A stretch of 64,000 nucleotides of DNA from positions 48,223 to 112,222 of the forward strand of contig JAIPIU010000005.1 of NCBI GenBank assembly GCA_021734475.1. Direction: 5' to 3'. This DNA comes from Candidatus Altimarinota bacterium. Lineage in GTDB: Bacteria > Patescibacteriota > Gracilibacteria > Absconditabacterales > Absconditicoccaceae. The position numbers and the translations under genes were made by a program. The notes under the pieces were generated by a model. It was not told the origin of the DNA, did no database searches, and saw only the letters and a program-made list of their open reading frames with translations. Shown piece by piece: positions 54,254 through 64,000 of this stretch; within the stretch, counting starts at the first letter, position 1, and each line of letters starts with the position of its first letter.

Positions 54254-55222
54254 TTAAGCAAATTCATTAAATATTTGATACAATATCAGCAGAAATAAGA
54301 ATAAAACTATAGCCGAAAGAACTATGGAGAATATAATATTTTTAGCTTTTTTGAAACTTTCTTCTTTTCATTGGTCTGTAATCATCAGATATCATGCATA
54401 GAATATCATCAATGTAAGTGTAGCTCATAGTATATATCATATTATCTTGGCTATATCTACTATAAAGTCTGCTGATTTGGATGCAAATTGAGGTGACTGA
54501 GCTATGTAATATAAGAAATCTACAACTTTTATCAAAATCAAAGCTATAACTATATTTATAATTGTTTTTGTTATTTTTTTTGATTTTTCAGGATCATGAG
54601 CAGACATAATTCTAAATCACAGAATAACCATCATAACAATAGCAGCAAAAAACGCTAATACCTTTAGGAATGCTAATACTTGGAAAAACAAAGAGCTTGG
54701 TCATCATTGTAATCTCTCTACTATTGATTCGCTTCATTGTATTCATGAAACATTTAATACTGTTCATAATAACCAGACAGAACCTAGTAATATAAAAGCA
54801 CCATATCATATATACATAATATTTTTTAATGCTGATTTGATTTTATCTGAATCTTTGGGATAAAGAAGCAGATTTACTCATGTCATAATAAGGAATATAA
54901 ATACTGCTATAAATCATGCATATCTAATAGTATCCCACAAAAATCATCATGCACTAGCAGCATCACATCATGGATATATACTTGGATTGGGATACAATAA
55001 ACATCTAATATTTTCCATTAAAGTTTTATCTTTGTCTATCGGCAGATCAAATACTGTCTCTACTCTACCATATTGATCAGGTGTATCGTCTGTTAGATAA
55101 TTAGCAAAATTATCCTCAAAAGATGGAGCCTGAATAGCAAAAGTAGATAATCATAAAAATCACAAACATAACAATGTCGTAGTCAGAATTATTTTGTTTA
55201 TTGTTTTATAAAATCTTTTCAT
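54254..55222 (-). CDS. Multi-spanning membrane protein with signal sequence
   Basis: 322 residues with many UGA=Gly. N-terminal signal-like helix (residues 8-30), a short extracytoplasmic part with C-L-L-Y-P-N-P and P-G-C-D, then about six membrane helices. The alternation of a short soluble part and pairs of helices resembles the neighbouring protein and TrbC/VirB2- or VirB6-like secretion components, but I cannot assign it. Starts 13 bases after the previous gene's stop. Confidence 0.65.
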
Positions 55223-55234
55223 TCATTATAATAT

Positions 55235-55750
55235 CTAACTAAATCATGAAGATCCATCAAATCATCAAAATATTGTATTGATAATAGCAACCATAAGTTT
55301 GATAATAAAATAGAATCAAGTCAAAACTATGACTCATATTCAGATATTTATTATATTTTTTTTGATAGCTTCAAAATCTCATTTTTTATGGATAGAATTG
55401 GTAACCATCAAAAATCAATTGTATATCAAAAGTATTACAGCAACCGTAAGTCAGATATAAATTAACCGTTGCAAATATGGTTGTATATGATTTTTAAAAT
55501 ATTCCAAAGTATTGGCTATTTTATATTCTTTGGCATATCATCATTGATATTCTGTTACTCAATCTAGTGCTGTTTCTTGTATTTCAGTATCTTCATTAGC
55601 TTCATCTTTGATATTATCTAATATCTGCATAGGATTGCTTCCATATTTTCATCGAGATCAAACTTGAGCAAAAGAAAAAGCATTTAGAAGAAATATTCAT
55701 AACAAAACATATAAAATCAGACTCTTGATATAGTTATATTTTTTTGTCAT
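55235..55750 (-). CDS. Small membrane protein, TrbC/VirB2-like layout
   Basis: 171 residues. N-terminal signal peptide (to about residue 27, A-F-S-F-A-Q), an acidic linker, then two membrane helices at about 95-118 and 132-155 ended by a Gly-rich tail (FGGFDGSSGFS). Two-helix proteins of this layout include TrbC/VirB2 pilin-like subunits. Forms an operon with the next gene. Confidence 0.6.
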
Positions 55751-55999
55751 TTAACATTTGATATTTAAAAATACGATTAAATTATAAATAGATTTTGTAT
55801 TTTTGCAAATTTTGAACGAATGAAAATCAAAATTGAGATCAAATACTTAATATAAATTTCGTAAAATAAACTATATTATGTAAATATCATACTATAAGCT
55901 GAATTACTATCTATTTATGGGAATCAATTTTTTAATTGAAAATTTTTATTTTTACTGTATTATGTGAACACTTATATTTTATAATAAAATTATTTTAAT

Positions 56000-56932
56000 A
56001 TGGAAAATTTAGTAATTATATGATCTGGACCAGCTGGACATACAGCAGCAATATACGCAGCTAGAGCCAATCTAAAGCCATTGATGTTTGAATGATTTTT
56101 AGCATGATGAGTAGCTGCGTGATGACAATTGACAACTACTACTGTGATAGAAAATTTTCCTGGTTTCCCAGATTGAATAGATGGAACTCAACTAATGATG
56201 AACATGAGACAACAGAGCCTAAATTCATGAACAAGGATAGAAACAAAAACTGTTGATAAAGTAGATCTAGGTCAAAATCCATTCAAAGTATTTGTAGGAA
56301 ATGAAGTAATAGAAACTAAATCATTGATAATAGCTACTGGAGCAACAGCTAAACGTTTGGGTATACCATGAGAGGATAAATATCGACAAAAATGAATATC
56401 TGCATGTGCTGTCTGTGATTGATGATTACCTATGTTTAGAGATAAACATTTGGTAGTAATATGATGATGAGATGTAGCTATGGAAGAAGCTATGCATTTG
56501 AGTCACTTTGCAAATAAAGTTAGTTTGATAGTTAGAAGAGATGTTTTGAGAGCTTCCAAAGCTATGCAAGAAAAAGTAATAGATAATCCCAAAATAAACA
56601 TATTACGAAATACTGAAGCTACAGAAGCTATATGAGATGATTTCTTGAAATGACTCAAAATAATAAATAATAAAACCAATGAAGAAAGTCAGATAGAATG
56701 TGAAGGATTGTTTTATGCTATATGACATACTCCCAACACTAGTTTCTTGGAGTGACAAATAAATTTGGACGATACTGGATATATCCAGACAAATCCATGA
56801 ACAGTAGAAACTAATATTAAGTGAGTTTTTGCAGCATGAGATGTGGCAGATAAAAAATATAGACAAGCTATTACTTCTGCTTGAACAGGCTGTATGGCTG
56901 CTCTAGATGCGGAAAAGTTTTTAAGTACCTAG
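56000..56932 (+). CDS. trxB: Thioredoxin reductase
   Basis: 310 residues. FAD motif G-S-G-P-A-G near 8, redox-active C-A-V-C-D near 135, NADPH motif G-G-G-D-V-A-M-E near 154 and the closing F-A-A-G-D-V-A-D near 275. Reduces thioredoxin with NADPH; trxA follows 160 bases later on the same strand. Nearly all glycines in these motifs are UGA. Confidence 0.95.
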
Positions 56933-56940
56933 TCTATTTA

Positions 56941-57042
56941 GTCATTCCGGCGTAGTTTTTTTTGCAGCCGGAATCTAAAAATAATATATACTTTAAAGAT
57001 TCCGGTTGCATTCGCCTTGGCGAAAACGAGACCGGAATGACA
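56941..57042. repeat. Copy of the GTCATTCCGG repeat family between trxB and trxA
   Basis: GTCATTCCGGCGTAG...TTTGCAGCCGGAATCT, then AGATTCCGGTTGCATTC...ACCGGAATGAC. The arms form a long imperfect palindrome. Confidence 0.78.
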
Positions 57043-57093
57043 ATTAATTATCAATTTATAATTCACAATCTTTTAAATTATAATTTAGAAAAA

Positions 57094-57447
57094 ATGAGTA
57101 ATGTAATTTACATCAACTGAGTTGATCAATTCAAAAAAGAAGTGATGGAATATAACTGAGTTGTTTTGGCAGATTTTTGGGCTGAATGGTGTGGTCCTTG
57201 TAGAATGTTATGACCATTGATAGATGAAATGAGTGAAGAATATGTATGAAAAAATGTTAAGTTTGTGAAAATCAATGTAGATGAAAATCCTGATCTAGCT
57301 TGAAGTTTTCAAGTAGCATCTATACCATCTGTATTTGTTTTAAACAATGGACAACCAGTAGATGCAATCGTATGAGTAAGACCAAAAGATTTCTATAAAG
57401 AAAAAATCGATGCTCTATTGAATAACGAAACAAAAGCAGCAGCATAA
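57094..57447 (+). CDS. trxA: Thioredoxin
   Basis: 117 residues. Active site W-C-G-P-C near 32 preceded by D-F-W-A-E, and the cis-proline in I-P-S-V near 76. A thiol-disulfide reductant regenerated by TrxB. Slightly extended Ala-rich end (TKAAA). Followed by a terminator. Confidence 0.95.
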
Positions 57448-57460
57448 ATTTATAAAAATA

Positions 57461-57494
57461 AAAAAAACCTGAATAACTAAGTTCAGGTTTTTTG
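57461..57494. terminator. Terminator after trxA
   Basis: AACCTGAA/TTCAGGTT stem between an A tract and a T tract. Usable in both directions; the pyruvate kinase-like gene ends at 57513 on the other strand. Confidence 0.88.
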
Positions 57495-57512
57495 TAAAAA
57501 GAAAATTTTGTT

Positions 57513-58919
57513 TTATATATTTTTAAATTTGTATAATTCAACTCAGTTGATCATATCAGATTTATGGTCTTTTTGATATTCATTTGCCTGCACTATAAGT
57601 ATCTTATCATCCAATGATATATTTCATTTGAAAATAATTCTGATCATTTCTTTTCATATCCTTTTGAGATTTTCGTAATTGAATGACTGTGATATTTTGT
57701 ATCATCTAGATCCCCAAATCATATTTAGATATCTATATGTTTCATCTAATTTTGTAAATGTAATTACTGGTACTTTGGGATTTAAAGCTGATAATCTAGC
57801 GGAAGTATATCAATTTTCTGTAAAACAAACGATAGCTCTAACCTCAACTTCTTGTGTGACTCTATATGCATTGAATATAATATAATCTCTAATCATAGCC
57901 TCATCATCATGATCAAAACGTTCAGTCTCTTTGGGCTGTATACGGAGTTCGTATTTATCCAACATATCAGACATTTTTGTAATAATATTTAGAGGGTCTT
58001 CTTCTTTGAGCATAATATCAAGCATAAATCAATCTACTCATCGATAACATAATTTTTTGATATAAGCTTCATCTGTAAGTGGATATTTATTTGTTCAAAA
58101 ATTATCTATAAAATTTATAACAACTGGCTTTCATGATGATCTAATATCTTTGATCAAAGATTCTAATGTAATCTTTTTCTTGGTCATAAAAGAAGATATC
58201 TTATCATAAACAATAATTATTCAATCTGAAATTTCATTTATAGCTTTGATATTATTTAGTGCTTGTGCATTCTCTATTTTTGCGATAACTTTCATCTGAG
58301 ATGCATTTTGTTCAGTCATAAAATCCTTAACTTGAATTACATCATCTACTGTTTTTATATTAGATGTAGCAAGCATATGGACTCAATATTCCAATCATCG
58401 TAAGATATCTTTTTTATCTTTTTCTGTAAAGAATGGGAAATCTATTTCATGATTACCAAAATCTACTCTATCATATTGTAAAATTTTTCATCATTGCAAA
58501 ACTTCACATACAACAAATTCATCTTTTGTAGATTTGATTTTTAAAGAAATATCACTTTGTTGAAAATAAATTTTTGTTCAATTGGGTAAATCTTTGATAT
58601 AAGGATAATCTATAAAAACTCTTTTGTCGTTTTCCTGAGCGTATTCTGAATAATCCATAGTAATTGTACCACCCTTTCTAACCGAAACCTCCAAAACATT
58701 TTTTACTCTAATATCTGTTCATTTGGTTTCTAGCATAATAGTTTTGCTATTATCTAATTTCATAATAGTATCGATATATTTTTTGTTATTATCATCAAAT
58801 CATCATGATAAAGATATTCTAAAAACATCTACAAAATTTATAACTTTTGATAATACAGTTTCTTTTGCTAATGTAGGTCCTACTCCCGCTATGATTTTTG
58901 AAAAATGAAAATTGTTCAT
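57513..58919 (-). CDS. Divergent pyruvate kinase-like protein
   Basis: 468 residues, the normal length for pyruvate kinase. Clear family signals: K-I-I-A-G-V-G-P-T at the N-terminus, V-F-R-I-S-L-S-G-G near 35, L-E-T-K-G-T-D-I-R near 66 and the catalytic lysine segment V-I-A-K-I-E-N near 225. However, the metal-binding A-R-G-D-L-G is replaced by I-V-Y-D-K-I. The P-T-R-A-E and M-L-S-G-E-T-A motifs are also lost (P-L-T-D-E and M-L-D-I-M-L). It may be a changed or inactive paralog, or a lineage-specific form. Confidence 0.72.
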
Positions 58920-58968
58920 GCAAAATTTTTAAACGTTAAAATGTTTGAACGAGTAAATGTTTTGATAT

Positions 58969-60390
58969 TTATAGTTTATTTTTGTCTACTATTAGAAATC
59001 ATCTCTTTTGTAAAGATTTGATAGTTGATTTATTTTTAAAAGATATAACTGCGTTTGAATCTGAGTTTACAGTAATTAGAGAATCTTCGACAAGTAATGT
59101 AAATGTCTGATCAATAAATTCTTTGGGTAAGTATATTTCAAAAAAGTTTTTGTTTATTTTGGTTTCAGTTACCACATCCATAATAGGCAACTCATCAAAT
59201 GTAGTCACATGGATACTGAGTCAAATAGATTTTTCTAATTGAGATATAATGTTTCAAGATTTTCATATAATGCGTCATTTGTAAGTAGCTGGAATATATA
59301 AATCCAAAACACTAGCAGATTTGATTTTTATCAAAAAATCACATGGAAGTAATTTTTGAAGTTTTTGTTGAATAGCATGTTTCGCATATTCTCACATAGC
59401 TGATTTACCAGATGTATTACTTTGCATTTCTTCTGTAATTGGTACTACTACAATTTGCTCTCAGAATGTATATATCTCATATTCAACTTTTTTACTAAAG
59501 AAACTAGTAACACAAATTACTGGACGAGATAGATCCTCTGAACTCATTCATGCTGGAACTTTCACAGATAGAGCAAGTTGATAAATTTCATTTATAATTC
59601 ATTTATCTATAAACACAACCGTATCCAAAACCTGAGGTATAACTCACATTTCTATAGTACCTAGAAATCTCTGGATACTATCTACTGGTCTAGTAGCATG
59701 AATTACTCATATCAGTCATATTCATGTAAGTCTAAGATCTTTGTATAATTCAAAATCAGCTTTATTTCTAACTTCATCATAAACAGTATAATCTGGTCTA
59801 GATAGAAGCAATATATCACGCACCTCATCGTGAGTACCATATGTAAAACTATACTGAACCACATCATCGGAAACCATTAGATCACGTGGAGATTCTAAAG
59901 TTTTGATAATATTATTGTCTTGATGATATAGATCTACTAATGCTTGAGCAAATGTAGTTTTTCAAGATCAGGGCGCTCAAGAAACCAATATTCATTTGGA
60001 TGAATTTTTGAAAAGTTCCAAAACTTCTTTATCTAATTTGTAATCTTGCATAGTCAATCTTTTGATTGGTTTAGCTACTGTAATTTCCAAACCATCTGAT
60101 AATGGTGGATAAACTATTACTATTCTATATGGTCCAAGTTGTGAAATTTTAGAAAGTTTTCTATCTATTTCCAAAAATCAATCTTCTCTAGTTTCTATTT
60201 CTTTAAAAATCTTGGAAACTAAATCTTTTAAATCTTTGGATGGAAATGGAGTTGGATCAACTATTGGTTTCCAATTTCAGGGTCATCATTTTTTTCTAAG
60301 TATTGGCCTATTTTCCTTGATATGCAAGGACATTGTATTTTCGTCAAAAAAAGAATCTAATACACTTCCACATGGTCAGATTGATTCCAT
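58969..60390 (-). CDS. PilT-type ATPase with C-terminal KH domain
   Basis: 473 residues. Secretion ATPase core: L-V-S-G-A-P-G-S-G-K-T-T near 140 (Walker A), D-Y-T-V-Y-D-E-V-R near 207 and H-A-T-R-P near 238. A KH RNA-binding module follows near 360 (Y-K-G-R-I-I-G-K-S-G-N-I-I-S-Q-L-E-K). The same combination is found in archaeal PINc/VapC-PilT-KH proteins; here an N-terminal PIN domain is not evident. The cellular role is unclear: either pilus or secretion ATPase or an RNA-associated ATPase. Confidence 0.8.
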
Positions 60391-60613
60391 ATTTAATATT
60401 TTTTGGATAAAAATTTAAACGCTGAAACAATAGAATTGTTCAAACGTTTTTTGGCGCGTGTATATATTGATTTTTTGATTTTTTTCAATAAAAAAGTATA
60501 ATAGGTTTGGTTCATGGTAGTAGTCAAATGAGCTTTCAAGCTATAAAAATGATTTGACTCTTTTGTGTAATATTATATAATCATATAAGATTTTAAAATG
60601 TAGCTAAAAATTA

Positions 60614-61807
60614 ATGTTATTGGAAATAATATGAATCAAAGAAGAATGAAAAATAAATAATGATGGTATAGATACAAATATTGATGATGATGCCAGTCTA
60701 ATCAGATACGATATAAATATTTTATTGGAATCTGAAAATATAGAATCAGCAAAATGATTTTTGGAATTTTTTGGTATAATTGTAATTTCTATAAATAAAT
60801 ATGAACAAGCAGAAAATATTTTTGGAAAAATATTTTTGCAAGTAAAATATGAAGATAAAATATTGCGTATAATAAGCAAGGAAACTGATATAAATGAAGC
60901 ATGTATGATATACACTAGAATATGATTGGATATAGTAAATATAAATTTTTTGGAATGATGAATAGAAGAAAATGAAATGAAAAATATTATAGAACAAAGT
61001 AAAATAAAAGCAGAAGAAGAAAAAAAAATGAGAGATATAATTGAAAAGAAAAAAATCGAAAAGAAAAAAAAAGTTTATGCTGATGAATGATTATTAGCAA
61101 TTAGAAAAGCTATAGAAGAATCTATAGAAAGATGTGATGAATTAATACCTAGAACTCTAAGCGTAGTAGATAGTAGTAAAATAAAAAAACTAAAAGATCT
61201 TAGAAGTGAATTAAGTAAATTAAAAATGTGAACCAATCAAATAAAGATAGTAAGTATATGAGAACAATTTTTGAATTTAATGGAAGATATAGAAATAGAA
61301 TTTTTGGAAAGGATGAAAAATGAAGTCTGAGTAAGTGAAATATTGGATCCAAATTCTATAGTATCCAATATAGATATAATAAAAGAATACTCTAGATATT
61401 TCAAAGCCATCAAAACAAAAGCAATTGGATGAACAGTAAAAAATGAATATAGTGACTATGTGACTATGTGACAAAAATGAATATATTTCAGATTTTTACA
61501 AAGAGACGCTTTCAAAAAATTACGTAGCGCAAAAGATGTAATATACAGAGTATATGATTGGATAGAGTTTATTTTGGTTGCAGTCATAGTAGAGATAGCT
61601 ATATATTCGATAGTTGGTAAAACATGAGCCGATATGGAACTGAAAAATTTCGTACTATTATCCAATCTATGAATAATATGAGTAGTGTTATTTGTAATTA
61701 GAATGATTAGAAAAAAAAATGCTGTATACCTGGTAATACTAATACCGATAATAGTAATACTGTCTATAGTTTTGATACGTAATCTAAAAATAAACCTAGC
61801 TCTATAA
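60614..61807 (+). CDS. Coiled-coil protein with C-terminal membrane helices
   Basis: 397 residues. Predicted soluble helical N-part, a highly charged coiled coil at about 120-160 (KAEEEKKMRDIIEKKKIEKKKK) and three membrane helices after residue 310. About 15 UGA=Gly. No family recognised. Followed 31 bases later by a large membrane protein, likely its operon partner. Confidence 0.65.
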
Positions 61808-61838
61808 AAATAAAATTTTAAATTATAAATCTGATAAA

Positions 61839-63146
61839 GTGACTATATTTATACTTTTATTGGCCCTAAGTTGATTTGTAGTATTTTTTTGGTCTATATG
61901 ATTATGGTATCTATGATTTTTACCAATAATTTTCTTACTGATTTTTATGAGTTATCATGTAGGATCTTTCAAAGAAAAATTTAAAACACGAAAAGATTTA
62001 CAACAATATCTGATACTACTAGCATGGATAGTAATTATGACATGATTTGCTATTAGTCTACATTTCTTTGGATTATCCAATATAGATGTATCAAAAGTTT
62101 TGATAGTGTTTAATTTAATACTATGGATAGGTTCACATCTATTTGAATATAAAGATGGTAAAACAATTTTTCAAACATTATATTATCTATCGCTTGGATT
62201 TTTGTTTATCACTATTTACAAATTTGTATGACGAGCTTGAATATGAAAATTACTAAGCTGATTTTGGGCATTTGATATGGCTATAAACTGATTTCTACTT
62301 TTCGTAGTATGAATGAAAACTGAAATAGAAAAATATTTACGATACAAATTTGGTATACTACTAATATGATCAGTAATACTAATAATAATAAATCAGGTTC
62401 AGGATTTTTATTTGGCATTGTTTATTAGTAGTTTGCTTTTGAGTTGAATATATTTTGCTATTCATAAAATACTTAGTCAAAGACCACCAAGCGTAGAACA
62501 AGAAAAAACTATATCTGTGAGACTTATATTAGCAGGAGAAAGAATTACCAAACATCAAAAACCATTCAAAAAAGATTTCATCAGAGAACTATATGAATAT
62601 CTAGTAAACATACCTACAATAGCAAAATATGCATTGGAATGACTAAATATAATATTGATAGTTTTGCTAGTAATAGTGTATATTAGAAATATTTGAATAT
62701 CTATGGATACTGTACATGAATGGCTATATCGAATCATGATAGCTAATTTTGTATTTAATGTAATGCTGTTGAAAAGAATATGATACACAAGTATAATACA
62801 AAGATTGATAGTGTTTGCTGTGATAAATTTCGCTATCTACGTTAGTCTATTTTCTATATGTGATGGTAATATAGCTCAGATAGCGTGGGCAGCATTACTT
62901 TGGAATATTTTCTGTGCAATACTAATATTTTATGCACCCAAGAGTTTTGTATGACAATATTTTCAAAAAATTGATTATATCTTTTGGCTAATCACTACTC
63001 TATTGGCAATGATAATCAATATAATATTATTTAATCGTACAGATATGCCGGGACAACTGTTGTTTGGAATAATATTTTTGTATATATGAATACAATGAAT
63101 GACTCTATTTTATGCGACTAAGCATATAGCAAAGATGGAAGATTAA
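61839..63146 (+). CDS. Large polytopic membrane protein
   Basis: 435 residues with about 12 hydrophobic helices and very few charged stretches except one near 220-250 (SQRPPSVEQEKTISVRL). GTG start chosen because in-frame stops lie further up; the next ATG is about 110 bases later. About 20 UGA=Gly. No family recognised; transport or envelope function is likely but unproven. Confidence 0.62.
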
Positions 63147-63246
63147 AAACACTAAGAGTTGACATTTATTAGTAAATATTTATACATGTATTAATCTAAA
63201 ACAAAAATAAAGACAAAGTACGTCTTTATAAAATAATTAAATTTCT

Positions 63247-63837
63247 ATGTCTATAAACTCTATTAACTCCAATAATGTTCGTAGTAAAACTAAAAGTTCA
63301 AGCTTTGCTGCAAAGACTGGCTTACTTATTTTTCTTGCATTAGCGGGAAATTGATTTATTCAACAAGCGTCAGCTCAGACGAGAAATATAACGAAGGACA
63401 CTACTGAGATTAGAAATTTTTTTAAAGATCCTAAGATTTTTTCTGCTACAGAAATGAAAGAATTTGATACTTTACGGAATAAAAATCTCAAAAGCCCTAT
63501 TCGATGATTTATACAGGGCGAAGTAATGAGTATCTTTGATGATTGTAATGATTATGAACAGACTGTAGTGACTTGTTTGATTTTGGATCCTAGTATGAAC
63601 ACTAGTTTATGAAAATGGGCCAATGAAGAAATTAAAAAAAGTAGTGGTTTGAAACTTTATTTTGACTTGGTTTTGAAACATATAAACAATCAGATTCAAT
63701 TACAGAAACTTGAAGTTGAATTAAAAGAAAAACAAACTGAATTAAAAGAAGCACAAGAAGTACTTAAACGATTAAAAGAGTTTGAAAAAATATTATTAGA
63801 AGTTCAAAAAAAATTTGAACAAGATCAGACTAAATAA
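63247..63837 (+). CDS. Secreted coiled-coil protein
   Basis: 196 residues. Signal peptide with a Ser/Lys-rich start, hydrophobic core GLLIFLALAGNG and a signal peptidase site after A-S-A-Q. The middle domain has two Cys (D-D-C-N-D and V-T-C-L), which could form a disulfide. The last 70 residues are a heptad-rich coiled coil (LQKLEVELKEKQTELKEAQEVLKRL). No family recognised. Confidence 0.7.
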
Positions 63838-63839
63838 AT

Positions 63840-64000
63840 TTAAATAAGAATTTCTTTTATCGTATCTAGGGGACTCATTAAATTTAGACTTAAATCATCG
63901 CTTACTTGTTGTTGTATATTTGTCGTTTGCTCTGTTTGGTTTGTTTTTTTATCATTGGATTTTAATGTCTCTGCTATAGCAGAATTATATCTAGCTAATA
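63840..64000 (-). CDS. Partial hypothetical protein, C-terminal end only
   Basis: The last 52 codons of a minus-strand gene whose start is beyond the right edge. Polar and Gln/Thr/Asn rich (KKTNQTEQTTNIQQQ), then a short helix ending P-L-D-T-I-K-E-I-L-I. No UGA in this part. Its UAA lies three bases from the stop of the convergent secreted protein gene. Confidence 0.5.
   Translation of the reverse strand, partial: LARYNSAIAETLKSNDKKTNQTEQTTNIQQQVSDDLSLNLMSPLDTIKEILI

Overview
The window only makes sense with UGA read as glycine (translation table 25). In-frame UGA sits at invariant glycines: the SAM motif of HsdM, the P-loop glycine of the ABC ATPase, SecA, PheS, PNPase and thioredoxin reductase. 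Real genes end in UAA or UAG. With the low GC content, this points to the Absconditabacteria (SR1) / Gracilibacteria lineage of the Patescibacteria. Most proteins appear broken under the standard code and are reassembled here by reading through UGA.

Left part (about 1-21600): an accessory island. It holds an ArdC-like N-domain protein and a type I restriction-modification locus (hsdM 1512, hsdS 5158, hsdR 8553). Interleaved with these are a Fic protein, a protein with a HEPN-type RNxxxH motif, small membrane proteins and a PD-(D/E)xK protein. Beyond a small XRE regulator come replication-type genes (winged-helix protein, primase-helicase fusion) and a serine recombinase whose reading frame ends inside a tRNA-Val gene. 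This looks like an integrated mobile element with its right end at about 21.55 kb.

Middle (21.5-30.2 kb): a tRNA cluster on the minus strand (Val, Glu, Asp, Thr, Asn, Leu, Gln, fMet, Gln) with rpsT, a four-helix-bundle protein and a tRNA-Leu fragment. Then come ndk, rpmE, a gene interrupted by an in-frame UAA, a short-chain dehydrogenase, a spore photoproduct lyase-like radical SAM protein and an FtsE-like ATPase.

30.3-38.7 kb (minus strand) is the most striking part. It encodes a 39-residue peptide ending in a Cys-containing tail, a hairpin terminator, an HExxH protein, and four consecutive radical SAM enzymes, two with PqqD-like N-termini and one fused to a methyltransferase. The last gene is an AstE/AspA-like zinc hydrolase. 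Upstream on the same strand lies a mitochondrial-type single-chain PheRS, divergent from a canonical pheS. I read this as a probable new radical-SAM RiPP system.

Right part (38.9-64 kb): mostly housekeeping genes (pheS, pnp, corA-like, secA, rpsA, rpsO, trxB, trxA, pyk-like, a PilT-KH ATPase) and membrane proteins, with a family of dispersed palindromic repeats between genes. A TldD-like protease gene here uses only GGN glycine codons and ends at UGA just before a terminator, as if recently acquired from a standard-code organism.
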